Source: an uncultured Collinsella sp. (GTDB lineage Bacteria > Actinomycetota > Coriobacteriia > Coriobacteriales > Coriobacteriaceae). Taken from it: a stretch of 45,131 bases of DNA. Shown in pieces: positions 18,562 through 27,306 of the stretch; position 1 is the stretch's first letter, and each line of letters opens with the position of its first letter. The notes below the pieces were generated by a model. That model did no database searches. It saw only the letters and a program-made list of their open reading frames with translations, and was not told the DNA's origin. A program made the position numbers and the translations under genes. Where the stretch lies: positions 1-45,131 of the forward strand of contig CABUBZ010000008.1 of the NCBI GenBank assembly GCA_902489945.1, in the 5' to 3' direction.

Positions 18562-19012
18562 ATACCCCTCTCCTCTCATATAGGTATACAGGCCCCGGCG
18601 ATTGCCGGGATGTTGGCGTGATGGGATTTTCGCTGTTGCTTCCAATCATCTGGCAGGCAGGCTCAGCAGCAGGTACATGGCGTGGAGAGAAGGCATGCCG
18701 AGGCGAGGAGGGCTGCACGCGCTCCACAAGCCCAGCTACCCGTCTTGCACATGACCGAGCGCCGCAAAGGCCGCATGCCGGATGCTCCCGGGCACGCCCC
18801 GGCGATGGGAAGCGCCCGCAACGGAAATCCGCATGCGGGTTTATTGTACCCCGCCGTTAAGTGTAATTTCGACAAATATAGGCGGGCGGTAAAGGTTTAC
18901 CTCGGGTGACTGCCAAGGGCAAAAATGGTCCCTCCATCCCCGGGCGACTGGCTCTGGCGCGCCAAGGAGTGTCCCAAAGTGCCGGCAGGAAAGGAACGTC
19001 CCTATCTGCCGG
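18562..19012. other. Leader/promoter region of the oxidoreductase gene
   Basis: 451 bases without a gene. On the minus strand TACAAT (18843-18848) may be the -10 box of the oxidoreductase gene; the nearest -35-like TTGTCG lies at 21 bp, too far for a standard promoter. A stem CCCGCA/TGCGGG (18815-18820 with 18834-18839) with an inner CGGA/TCCG pair overlaps the expected start point. If the promoter is right, the leader is about 270 nt. No known riboswitch was recognised. Confidence 0.35.
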
Positions 19013-19013
19013 C
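18981..19013. repeat. Hairpin at the 3' end of the FHA gene
   Basis: GCCGGCAG (18981-18988) pairs with CTGCCGGC (19006-19013) around a 17-nt loop that includes GGAACGTCCC. No T-run follows, so it is not a typical terminator. The loop core resembles the element at 13242-13293, which suggests a related dispersed repeat. Confidence 0.4.
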
Positions 19014-19951
19014 TAGAGGGCACCGAAGAGGATGGCGTAGGTGGTGGATTCGCCGAGCTTGAGCTCGTCGCCGGGATTAAGTTGGGCGGAGCGGCCGGGC
19101 TCGACCTGGATGCAGACGCTCGTGACCCCGTTTACCACCACGGTCCCGTTGGTAGACGACAGGTCCTCGACGTGCCAGGTATTTTGAGCATCACACCAGA
19201 TGTGGGCATGGCGAGCCGAGACGTCATCGCCGACGTCGGTGATATCGCCCTCCCCCGTTGCCAGCGCGCCGATCTCGACACCTTCCTCACTCGGCTGAAT
19301 CCAGCGCGGGGCACTCACCACAAAGCCGTTTTGCACGCGCAGCAGGCCCAACGGATGCGCCGGCGCGGGCTCGCGTTCGCCCGTGGTCGTCGACATGCCA
19401 AGCGAACGCGGTGTGGACGTGCCTCCGCCACAGGTCGCGTGCGCATAGTCGATAGCATAGGTCACCGAGGACCTGACATCTGCCGAGCAGCCCACGGCGA
19501 CAAACAGCACCAGCACGGCTTCGGCGCGCTCGGCAGGCATAAGCTCTCCCGCCTGGGACAGACGATCGAGCGCGTTGCGATAGAGATTCGTATCCTGGTG
19601 ACATTCCTCGAGCGCACGCACCATCGGTTCACCAGCGGGACCGCACACCATATTGATCACGGCCGTGGAGTCCATGGGATTGCGCTGGCGCAGTGCCAGC
19701 TGCGACATAATGCGCGCGGCCGAGGTCCCGTAATCGGCAAAGAAACGCTGCTGAAGCGTACCGACCGGCGCGCGAACGATAAAGCGCGAGACCCAGGAGC
19801 GATCGGCGGCCCGGCTCTGCGGGCTTCGGCCGTCGGCGAGCGGACGGGACGAAAGCACCAAGCCGCACAGCTCGATATGGCTCAGATGCGCCGCGCGCTT
19901 AAAGATGTCAAACATGGCCCCGCATGGGGTGAGCTCAACTTGAGATGCCAT
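19013..19951 (-). CDS. FHA-domain protein of a kinase operon
   Basis: Protein of 312 aa. The C-terminal part (about 225-312) is a forkhead-associated domain with SARH (245-248) and LSSTNGT (264-270), which normally binds phosphothreonine peptides. The position usually held by the conserved Arg (IGR) reads IGA here, so binding may be weakened or altered. The N-terminal 200 residues resemble no family I recognise. AGGGAGG lies about eight bases before the ATG. It begins three bases after the stop of the kinase gene, so the kinase very probably phosphorylates a partner that this domain reads. Confidence 0.75.
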   Translation of the reverse strand: MASQVELTPCGAMFDIFKRAAHLSHIELCGLVLSSRPLADGRSPQSRAADRSWVSRFIVRAPVGTLQQRFFADYGTSAARIMSQLALRQRNPMDSTAVINMVCGPAGEPMVRALEECHQDTNLYRNALDRLSQAGELMPAERAEAVLVLFVAVGCSADVRSSVTYAIDYAHATCGGGTSTPRSLGMSTTTGEREPAPAHPLGLLRVQNGFVVSAPRWIQPSEEGVEIGALATGEGDITDVGDDVSARHAHIWCDAQNTWHVEDLSSTNGTVVVNGVTSVCIQVEPGRSAQLNPGDELKLGESTTYAILFGAL

Positions 19952-19954
19952 GAC

Positions 19955-21799
19955 CTAGGCCTCCCTGGTCATAGAAATAGAATCGGACGATACTTCGACA
20001 GGTCCGCCAAAAGTACGGGCAGCTGCGGCTCCACCGGCAAGCGGAGTCGCCATCTGGGCTTTTGTGCGTCGCGGTGCCGAAACGGGAAGTTCAAAGGCAA
20101 AGCCCATCGCAAGCAAAAACCACGTAAGCGTATAGGTTGCAACCAGAGCGGCAACAAGGCCGCCCATCACGGCGCGTTGGGAAAATACGCTACATGCAGC
20201 CACAACCAGCACCGGAACCTCGCAGGCAGAAAGCGCAAGCACACCCTGCAGGAACCCCGAGCGCCGATCACGCGCAAGTGCCCCCGCGGCAACGCCGGCT
20301 ATGCCCGGCAGCGCCAACGCCAGTGCGGCAATAATACCCGGTAGCGACCCAGACCACATGAGCGATCCCAAAGTCGCCGTCACGCGAGCGCCCGACGCCA
20401 GCAGCGCGGCCGAAACCACGACCACAGCCCAAACCACGCCACAGACGACCGTCGCGCCGACCATCAGCGCGCGACGAACCGCGCGGCCAGACGCATCCAT
20501 GGGGCACGGCGTGAGCGGCTCGCCGCGGAGCGAACGACCGACATTTTGCGCATAGTGTTCACAAAACGCCGAGAGCGCCGCCTCGACCGCCGCCGGCTCG
20601 GGACGATCTTTTTGATGGCTGGACAGACAGGCCATCACCACGTTGAACAGCTGGGCATCGACAAACGCCAGCGCATCGCGTAGCTCCTCGGAATCCGGCT
20701 CAAGCCCCAGCTGCTGGGCCTGCTCGGCCGCAGCGAGCGCCACATCGGGCTCACGACGAAGCAGCTGAGTCAAATCGCAACCGGGCGCATGGGCACCAAT
20801 GGGATAGTCGGGCAGCGTGTCCATCTTGAGACGGTAGGGGCTGGCGATGTCGCGCGTCTTTTTGCGCGAACCCGAGGTGCCCGAAGTGCTCGGCGCGGCT
20901 TCGTATGGCGCGGCGCCGGCAATGAGCTCGTAAACCGTACTTGCCGCGGCATAGACGTCAATCGCCGGCGACATACGCAAAGCGCGCAGGTCGGGAATAT
21001 CGTCGGTGAGCATCTCGGGCGGAGCGTAGGCCACCGTCGCGCGACGCAGCGTGGCATAGCGCTCGGTAAAGGATGCCTTGCCGCCGGCACCGGCCACGGC
21101 CGATGCAGGCTCGAGCGCCAGCGACGAGCCAAAGTCGATCAGGCACAGGTCAAAGGTGCCCTCGGCAAGCTGCCGGTCAAGCGGTAGACGCGCCGTACGC
21201 ACCATAATATTAGCGGGCGAGATATCGCGATGGACAAAGCCCTCCCCCACCAGGCTCATGCGGCAGAGCAGGTCGAACAGGTCGCGCCCCAAGCGCGCCG
21301 CCACAAGCGGCGACAGGCGGCCGGCATCGTCCACGGCAAAGCGCGAGCGCAAGCGGGCGAGCGTCTCGCCCTCGACCCATTCCATGACAATTGCAGGCAC
21401 ACCGTCAACCTCGCCCCAGCCATAGAGGCGGGGAAAGCCCTTAAGGCCCGAAAGGGCGCGATGGCATTCATATTCCTCGCGAAATGCCGCTTTGAACTTG
21501 GCGACCAGCGCCTCATGGACGGCATCGTCGTCGAACTCATCGCGCGTCGGCAAGATGAGCTGTTTGAGTGCCACGGCCTCGCCTTGGGCGTTGACGGCAC
21601 GCGTCACGCGGCCGATACCGCCACGGCGCATGGTAGTGTCGTCGGCAAAGAGCATCGAAAAGCGACGCACATAGGCAGACAGCTCGTCTTGGCCGAGCGC
21701 GACAGCGGGCTCAAATCCGTCGACGCGCGCCAGACGCAGGCCAACCATGGGGTCGCAGCCGAGCGATTGGACTGCAGCGGATGCAAGATCGGTCATCAT
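19955..21799 (-). CDS. Ser/Thr protein kinase with C-terminal membrane domain
   Basis: Protein of 614 aa. The kinase domain (about 45-410) has a glycine loop RRGGIGRV (58-65), ATP lysine K79, HRDISPANI (190-198) and IDFG (221-224), so it should be active; the YAPPEM segment (258-263) matches the APE region. Four hydrophobic helices follow (about 445-469, 485-508, 517-538 and 545-567). It has no PASTA repeats, unlike PknB. Its ATG overlaps the stop of the upstream gene as ATGA and its stop is three bases from the FHA gene, making a tight three-gene unit. The substrate is not known; the FHA protein and the linker protein are the obvious candidates. Confidence 0.85.
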   Translation of the reverse strand: MMTDLASAAVQSLGCDPMVGLRLARVDGFEPAVALGQDELSAYVRRFSMLFADDTTMRRGGIGRVTRAVNAQGEAVALKQLILPTRDEFDDDAVHEALVAKFKAAFREEYECHRALSGLKGFPRLYGWGEVDGVPAIVMEWVEGETLARLRSRFAVDDAGRLSPLVAARLGRDLFDLLCRMSLVGEGFVHRDISPANIMVRTARLPLDRQLAEGTFDLCLIDFGSSLALEPASAVAGAGGKASFTERYATLRRATVAYAPPEMLTDDIPDLRALRMSPAIDVYAAASTVYELIAGAAPYEAAPSTSGTSGSRKKTRDIASPYRLKMDTLPDYPIGAHAPGCDLTQLLRREPDVALAAAEQAQQLGLEPDSEELRDALAFVDAQLFNVVMACLSSHQKDRPEPAAVEAALSAFCEHYAQNVGRSLRGEPLTPCPMDASGRAVRRALMVGATVVCGVVWAVVVVSAALLASGARVTATLGSLMWSGSLPGIIAALALALPGIAGVAAGALARDRRSGFLQGVLALSACEVPVLVVAACSVFSQRAVMGGLVAALVATYTLTWFLLAMGFAFELPVSAPRRTKAQMATPLAGGAAAARTFGGPVEVSSDSISMTREA

Positions 21800-22701
21800 A
21801 GGGCAAGCGCCGCCACGTTATTGTTGAAGTTACCGAGCGCGACGTCATCATCGCCGTAATGGCCGACCCATTGACATAGGTTGGTGTAACAGCCCCACAG
21901 ATTGGCATACTGCTGATACCACTTTGACCGGGGCGAGAATGTCTGACGACCAAACTCGGCTCGAATGACAAACATCTCCCCGACCAGGCTGTCGCACGGC
22001 CTGGGATCTCCCGTAGAGTTATAGGTCGAGACCACGTCATTGGCACGAGAAACATAGCCGTCGAGCATGTTGTACTTGGTCACAAGCCAACTGTGAATGC
22101 TCTCTTCCTCAGCAGCGGAAAGGCCACCGGAGTTTGCATCGTTGTCAGCGTTGCCGCCCGTCGAGCCGCCGTTTCCAGACCCTCCGGCAGAGGAACCCGA
22201 CCCAGAGCCGCCGCCCGAACTCGACGAATCCGAGCCGGAGCCAGAAGTATCCGAGCTACCGGGCTTTCCGGACTGCTGGGCGTCCTGCTCCTTCTGCCGC
22301 TCGACCTTATTCACCGTTGCCGCCACGCTATTGTTGGACAACCGATCGATGATCTTGGTGTTGGTGAGCACGATGGTTTTGCCATTGGCAAGCGTGACTT
22401 CGTTGTCCGGGGCCTCGGCGCCGTCCGCGTCGTCGGCGCCAAACACAATATGCGCGACCACACTTGCCCAAGCATATCCAGTCGTGGTGCCCAGATCACT
22501 TTTGACCTCATGCCCCACGCGCGGTTCGCGTGCGGCATGTGCCTGCATCATGGACGGCACGGTCATGCCATAGGCAGAAACGCCAGCTATGACCAGCACC
22601 AGCGAGCAAGACAGCAGTGCGTACGCCCGCGGCGCCAAGCCCAGTCGGCGTCGCATGCGCACCGCGGCGCCGCGCTTTGTCTGAGTGCCACCGGGCCGCA
22701 T
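21796..22701 (-). CDS. Uncharacterised membrane protein with Ser/Gly linker
   Basis: Not recognised. A protein of 301 aa with a basic N terminus (1-25), one membrane helix or uncleaved signal (26-47), an exposed region (55-145), a low-complexity Ser/Gly linker (146-184) and a C-terminal domain (195-301) with C236, C271 and C276 and several aromatic residues. The topology suggests an extracytoplasmic anchored protein with a globular head on a flexible stalk. The start at 22701 has GGAGGAG; the frame is open upstream but without coding character. It is the first gene of the kinase/FHA unit and is translationally coupled to the kinase, so it may be a sensor or substrate of it (inference). Confidence 0.72.
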   Translation of the reverse strand: MRPGGTQTKRGAAVRMRRRLGLAPRAYALLSCSLVLVIAGVSAYGMTVPSMMQAHAAREPRVGHEVKSDLGTTTGYAWASVVAHIVFGADDADGAEAPDNEVTLANGKTIVLTNTKIIDRLSNNSVAATVNKVERQKEQDAQQSGKPGSSDTSGSGSDSSSSGGGSGSGSSAGGSGNGGSTGGNADNDANSGGLSAAEEESIHSWLVTKYNMLDGYVSRANDVVSTYNSTGDPRPCDSLVGEMFVIRAEFGRQTFSPRSKWYQQYANLWGCYTNLCQWVGHYGDDDVALGNFNNNVAALAL

Positions 22702-22873
22702 GCGTTCTCCTCCAACAAAAACACGCCGCTCGGGAGCGGCGCATTCATTCGAATCCATATTTGAGTGTATCAGCGAACCCAAAAGGTTGCGCAACGAATG
22801 GGCAAATTTAGGATGCGAGTGGAAGCATCCATGCGATAAGCGGACGCGAAGCATCTTTGTTGCACAACAAACC

Positions 22874-22915
22874 CACAGTCGCACGGGGAAATTATGACTA
22901 CCCCGTGCGACTGTG
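22874..22915 (-). terminator. Terminator after recR
   Basis: A perfect 15-bp stem (22874-22888 with 22901-22915) and 12-nt loop, followed on the minus strand by GGTTTGTTGTG. The T-run is imperfect. It closes the ybaB-recR unit. Confidence 0.65.
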
Positions 22916-22947
22916 AGGAAAACATACGGCAGGAGCAGGCTCGCCAC

Positions 22948-23544
22948 CTAAATCGCGCGACGGGCCTCGATGGCGCGGCCAAGCGTAAGCTCGTCGGCAT
23001 ACTCCAAGTCGCCGCCCACGGGAAGGCCGCTTGCCAGACGCGACACCTCGACGCCCAACGGCTTGATGGTACGGGCCAGATAGCTCGCCGTGGTCTCGCC
23101 CTCAATATTGGGGTTGGTGGCGATGATGACCTCGTGGATGTCCTCGTGGCCCAAGCGTGCCAGCAGCTCTCGAATGTGCAGCTGCTCGGGGCCAATCTTG
23201 TCCATGGGACTGATCACGCCGCCCAATACGTGGTAGAGGCCGTGGTAGCTGCCCGTGCGCTCGATCGCCTGGACATCGCGCGGCTCGCCCACCACGCAAA
23301 TGCGAGTGGTATCGCGCATCGGGTCCTGGCAGATGGAGCACTCGTCGGCCGTGGCGTAGTTAAAGCAGCGGCTGCAAAAGTGGACCTCCTGCTTGACCTC
23401 CAGGATGGCCTCGGCCAGGCGGCGCGCCTCCTCGGCGTCGGCCTCCAACAGGTAATAGGCGATGCGCTGGGCCGACTTGGGACCAATGCCCGGCAGACGG
23501 CCCAGCTCATCGAGCAGTTTTTGCAGACTGTGGTTGGCACTCAT
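22948..23544 (-). CDS. recR: Recombination mediator RecR
   Basis: DNA repair protein of 198 aa, normal length. It acts with RecF and RecO to load RecA on gapped DNA. Visible are the N-terminal helix-hairpin-helix (LGRLPGIGPKSAQRIAYYLL), a four-Cys zinc finger (C57, C60, C69, C72) and a Toprim domain (about 80-176) with CVVGEPRD. It follows ybaB by 13 bases in the usual ybaB-recR order. No clear Shine-Dalgarno sequence precedes its ATG, in contrast to almost all neighbours, so translation may depend on ybaB readthrough. Confidence 0.96.
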   Translation of the reverse strand: MSANHSLQKLLDELGRLPGIGPKSAQRIAYYLLEADAEEARRLAEAILEVKQEVHFCSRCFNYATADECSICQDPMRDTTRICVVGEPRDVQAIERTGSYHGLYHVLGGVISPMDKIGPEQLHIRELLARLGHEDIHEVIIATNPNIEGETTASYLARTIKPLGVEVSRLASGLPVGGDLEYADELTLGRAIEARRAI

Positions 23545-23557
23545 ATATATGCGTGTC

Positions 23558-23878
23558 TTAGAACGGCATGCCCGGGATGTTGAGGCCGCCGGTGATGGCG
23601 CCCATCTGCTTGTTGGCGAGCTCGTTGACGCCGCGGACGGCCTCGTTGACGGCAGCCATGATCATATCCTGCAGCATATCGACGTCCTCGGGATCGAGCG
23701 CATCGGGATCGATGGTGAGGTTGACGAGCTCCATCTCGCCGTTAACGGTCACCTTGACCATGCCGCCGCCGGCAGAGGCGTCGACGGTCTGGGACTTGAG
23801 GTTCTCCTGCGCGGCGGCAAGCTGCTCCTGCATCTTGCGAGCCTGCTTCATCATCTGCTGCATGTTCATACCGGCCAT
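23558..23878 (-). CDS. ybaB: YbaB/EbfC nucleoid-associated protein
   Basis: Small DNA-binding protein of 106 aa, usually dimeric. The N-terminal MQQMMKQARKMQEQL helix and a GGGMVKVTVNGEMELVNLTI sheet are typical, with a helix including EDVDMLQDMIMAAVNEA. AAAGGAG lies before the ATG. A TGGTACGAT extended -10 element on the minus strand (TACGAT at 23954-23959) would give a leader of about 70 nt. It is cotranscribed with recR; dnaX, which usually precedes it directly, is separated here by an unrelated plus-strand gene. Confidence 0.94.
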   Translation of the reverse strand: MAGMNMQQMMKQARKMQEQLAAAQENLKSQTVDASAGGGMVKVTVNGEMELVNLTIDPDALDPEDVDMLQDMIMAAVNEAVRGVNELANKQMGAITGGLNIPGMPF

Positions 23879-24217
23879 GATGGCTCCTTTACGTGCGGCC
23901 GCACGCCGAGCTGCAAGGGCAGCCGGAGCACGGCGGGACTTTCAAACTCAAAAATCGTACCACGGCGCGCGGCGAGAGAGCGGGGCGGACGTGTTACCTC
24001 AGTCGATATACATGTCCTCCAATACAAACCGCACTCAAAGATTATGCAAGGTCGAATTATGCAAGGTTGCATAATATCGCACACTCAATCTAGTAGAGCC
24101 GAATCCGGCATTTCATGTGCGCCACTAAATAGCTAAATGCCGAACCGCTGCTCGAGGCGGCGCACATGGCGGCAGGGTATAATTTGATTGCCATAGATAG
24201 TAATTTGGAGGTGCCCC
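23879..24217. other. Divergent intergenic region, ybaB versus membrane protein
   Basis: 339 bases without a gene. It contains the possible ybaB extended -10 box (23954-23959), a cluster of ATTATGCAAGGT repeats (24041-24075) and a TATAAT (24178-24183) suited as -10 box for the plus-strand gene, though without a matching -35. Confidence 0.45.
24041..24075. promoter_or_regulatory. Direct and inverted ATTATGCAA repeats, probable operator
   Basis: ATTATGCAAGGT occurs at 24041-24052 and 24056-24067, and the second copy forms a perfect 9-bp inverted repeat with TTGCATAAT (24067-24075) around GG. The arrangement of one full palindrome plus one half-site 15 bp away is that of a dimeric regulator site. 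It lies between two divergent genes and could act on either. Confidence 0.5.
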
Positions 24218-24691
24218 ATGAATGCCCCCAACGCGCTCCAAAACATCCGCTCAAAACACCCCGTTGCATATGTGGTTCTCTATCTCTTTGTCGGCTGGGC
24301 ATTGCTGGTTGTCATCACCCATGCCATAGCTTTTGGAGCAGAACTGCTGATAGCCAGCTCGGACCAGCCCGTCGTCAAATGGGAGACGACCGATGAGTGC
24401 ACCGACGGAACCCGAACCGTCTACTACAACAGCCCGTCCCTCTATCAAGAGTTCAAGGTCAAGATAAAGGACTTCAAGATTGTCGATGCCGAGCTAGGCG
24501 TTTATTTGGCAATCGGAGCAACCATTAACGCCGAGCAAGTCGAGTACACGGACAGCCATGCGACGTATCGCATCGACCTCAGCATCCTAGGCCGACCGTC
24601 ACGCACCTGTCTGCTCGAATGCGAGATACGCGGCACCACACTACACATGTCCGAAATACAGATGCGCCCGGACAAGGGGTCCTCTTCTTGA
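24218..24691 (+). CDS. Uncharacterised single-helix membrane protein
   Basis: Not recognised. A protein of 157 aa with a short cytoplasmic N terminus, one strong membrane helix (about 16-46) and an extracytoplasmic domain of about 110 residues with C61, C130 and C134, predicted as mixed beta structure. GGAGGT lies seven bases before the ATG and a TATAAT sits about 35 bases upstream, so expression is likely. It lies between dnaX and ybaB, which are neighbours in most bacteria, and on the opposite strand. It ends 21 bases from the dnaX stop with no terminator between the converging genes. Confidence 0.7.
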   Translation: MNAPNALQNIRSKHPVAYVVLYLFVGWALLVVITHAIAFGAELLIASSDQPVVKWETTDECTDGTRTVYYNSPSLYQEFKVKIKDFKIVDAELGVYLAIGATINAEQVEYTDSHATYRIDLSILGRPSRTCLLECEIRGTTLHMSEIQMRPDKGSSS

Positions 24692-24712
24692 GCAGTATAC
24701 CCGCCTGCGCAG

Positions 24713-27190
24713 CTACTCCACCGGCTTGAAGATGGTGGCCTGGCCAAAGACGCTGCGGATGAGGGCCTTGGCCTCGTCCTCGGTCTGCGGGATGCTCGGG
24801 GCTGCGCCCTGATGGCCGAAGGGGCTGCCAGCACCGGGATTGGATTCCCAGGGAGCGGCGGGGACGTCGTCGTTTGCAGAGGCTGCGGGTGCCACAGCAG
24901 CGGCCTTGGTCGCGGACGCCGCACCCGGCACGTCGAACGGGGGCAGATCGTCCCCGCCGGCATCGGCAGCAAAACCACCGACCATAGCATCGTCGTAGGG
25001 CACCTGCTCGGATTCCCATGGCGCAGCCTGCGCAGGCGGCTGAGCCATGGGGACGGACGCGCGCTCGGGCGCTCGGGGCGCGGGCTCGGTCGGGAGCTTG
25101 CCCGTGGCAGGAGCACCGGCAGGGTTGTCGGAGCGCAGCCAAGGGGCCTTGGCCAGGTCGGATGACTTGGGCGCAGGCGCGGCAGCGGACTTGGGCGCGG
25201 GGATCGGAGCAGCCGGTTTGGGCGCAGCGGGTTCAGGCGCCGACGGGGTCGGTGCCGCTACCGGCGCCGCTTTTGGCTGCGTCGCGCTGGCGCTCGAGGA
25301 TGCAGGGGGCACCGAGGACACGGGTTGCGGGTCCGCAGATACCGCAGCCCGTGCAGATGGAGAATGCTCCTCATGTTGAGGAGCCGGCGTGCCACCCCCA
25401 TCCAGGACATAGTCGACGGTACGACGACCGAAGACCGCGCAGACCGTCGGCAGGACCACCGACTGCGTATCGGCGCGACCGAGCATCTTGATGGCAAAAG
25501 TCGAACCCGCGGGGAACGAGACCGTGAGCTTGGAGCCGTCGTCGGCCGTGGCGCGGGCGTTGAGCAAAAGCCCTGCGTAGGAGGCCTGACGCGCCTTGAC
25601 GCGCTCGACGACCTCGGCCCATTTGCGCTGGAGCTCGCCGGCGTCCTCAACCGCGGGGGTCTCGGCAGCACCGGCGGCGGCAACCTGGGCGGCGTTGTTG
25701 GGCTTGGACACCGACACGGTCGATGCAGCAGGCGCGGAAGCCGGAGCCGCAACGGGCTGAGGTGCAGGCGTTACAGGTCTGGGCGCCGGCGCAGGAGCCG
25801 CGGACTTGGTCGCAGGCTGGGCAGCCGGAACAGCAGCGCCGCGGTCCCAAGGCATACCGCCCTGGCGCGCGGACGTAGCAGCGGGGGCAGCGGATGCCGC
25901 CGGAGCGGCAGCACGAGCGCCCGAAATGAGCGTCGGCTGTTGGGCAGCAGCGGGTACGGATGCTGCAGGCGCGGCGGCCTGAGCAGCAGCCACGCTCGCC
26001 GGCACGGCGCCGTTGGCAATCATGGCCTCCAGGCGTGCCACGCGCTCGGCCAATGCCTCAATCGTTAAATCGGCCTCGGGACGCGCCAGACGCGTGCAGG
26101 CAATCTCGAGCACCAGGCGCACGTCGCTCGCGCCCCTCATCTCCAGTGCGGCATCGTCGAGCACCGTCAGCACGCGGGCCAGGCGGTCGGCAGGATGCTC
26201 GCCAAAGGCAGCGGCCTCGGCAGCAAGCGCCTCGGCCTGCTCGGAGCCGCCCTCAAACAGCTCGGCACGGGCACCGGCAACGCAGGCAACGTACACGTCG
26301 CGCACATGCGCCACCAGGTCGCGCGTCAGCTCCAGCAGGTCATTGCCCTCCTCGACCTGCGCACGGATCAGTCCATAGAGCTCGGCAACATCGCGATCGG
26401 CAATGGCACGGGAAAACTCGCCCAGAATCTGGTCCGAAACCTCGCCCAAAAGCGAGCGGGCGTCGTCCGCATGCACAGAACCGTTGCCAAAGACGCTCAG
26501 CTGCTCCAGCGTGGAAAGCGCGTCGCGCATACCGCCCTTGGCATGGCGCGCCACAATGGCGAGTGCCTCGTCGTCGTAATCGAAGCCCTCCTGCTCGCAC
26601 ACGTAAGACAGGCGATGCTCGATATCCTCGTTGCCGATGCGGTGGAAATCGAAGCGCTGGCAGCGTGAGAGAATGGTCTCCAGAATCTTTTGCGGGTCGG
26701 TGGTGCACAGCACAAAGATCACGTGTGCCGGCGGCTCCTCAAGCGTCTTGAGCAGCGCGTTGAACGCCGCCGTCGTGAGCATGTGGACCTCGTCGATGAT
26801 ATAAATCTTGTACTTGCCGCGCACTGGGGCAAAGTTGACGGAGTTGATGATCTCCTCGCGCACGTTGTCCACGCCGGTACGGCTTGCGGCATCGAGCTCG
26901 TAGACATCGGGGTGGTTACCCTCGGCAATGAGCTCGCACTCCTCGCAAGTACCGTCGGGCATGCAGCCGCTTGCACCCTCGGCGCGCGCCGCCTCGGCAT
27001 TGCGGCACAGCAGCGCCTTGGCCAGAATGCGCGCCATGGTGGTCTTGCCCGTGCCGCGCGGTCCGCAGAACAGGTAGGCGTGGGACAGGCGCCCCTCGGT
27101 GATGGCGTGCTCGAGCGTCGAGACGATATGCTGCTGGCCCACCACGGAGTCAAAGGTGAGCGGGCGATACTTTCGGTACAACGATTCCAT
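24713..27190 (-). CDS. dnaX: DNA polymerase III subunit gamma/tau
   Basis: Clamp-loader ATPase of 825 aa. The N-terminal AAA+ part has Walker A GPRGTGKT (43-50), zinc-binding C62, C76, C82 and C85, DEVH (133-136) and the SRC motif (175-177). A gamma/tau collar domain follows to about 370, then a very long Ala/Pro-rich segment holding a folded island (about 530-620) and a conserved-looking C-terminal tail (EDEAKALIRSVFG). The start at 27190 with GGGGGAG is preferred over upstream frames because the protein begins MESLYRKYRP, as family members do. No A-rich slippery site is seen, so a shorter gamma form by frameshifting is not indicated. Confidence 0.95.
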   Translation of the reverse strand: MESLYRKYRPLTFDSVVGQQHIVSTLEHAITEGRLSHAYLFCGPRGTGKTTMARILAKALLCRNAEAARAEGASGCMPDGTCEECELIAEGNHPDVYELDAASRTGVDNVREEIINSVNFAPVRGKYKIYIIDEVHMLTTAAFNALLKTLEEPPAHVIFVLCTTDPQKILETILSRCQRFDFHRIGNEDIEHRLSYVCEQEGFDYDDEALAIVARHAKGGMRDALSTLEQLSVFGNGSVHADDARSLLGEVSDQILGEFSRAIADRDVAELYGLIRAQVEEGNDLLELTRDLVAHVRDVYVACVAGARAELFEGGSEQAEALAAEAAAFGEHPADRLARVLTVLDDAALEMRGASDVRLVLEIACTRLARPEADLTIEALAERVARLEAMIANGAVPASVAAAQAAAPAASVPAAAQQPTLISGARAAAPAASAAPAATSARQGGMPWDRGAAVPAAQPATKSAAPAPAPRPVTPAPQPVAAPASAPAASTVSVSKPNNAAQVAAAGAAETPAVEDAGELQRKWAEVVERVKARQASYAGLLLNARATADDGSKLTVSFPAGSTFAIKMLGRADTQSVVLPTVCAVFGRRTVDYVLDGGGTPAPQHEEHSPSARAAVSADPQPVSSVPPASSSASATQPKAAPVAAPTPSAPEPAAPKPAAPIPAPKSAAAPAPKSSDLAKAPWLRSDNPAGAPATGKLPTEPAPRAPERASVPMAQPPAQAAPWESEQVPYDDAMVGGFAADAGGDDLPPFDVPGAASATKAAAVAPAASANDDVPAAPWESNPGAGSPFGHQGAAPSIPQTEDEAKALIRSVFGQATIFKPVE

Positions 27191-27306
27191 GGGTGCTCCC
27201 CCGGGTATACTGAGTCTTGTTGCCGCGGCGGCCATGCGGTCGCACGGCATACTGCATTCCATAATAACCCGTACGGCGAGCCCGCCGCGATAGGAGTCCA
27301 AAGAGC

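Noticed and set aside
24713..27190. Programmed frameshift in dnaX producing a short gamma form
   Set aside because: No run of A residues or A-AAA-AAG type slippery site was seen, and low-complexity codons continue in one frame to the end.
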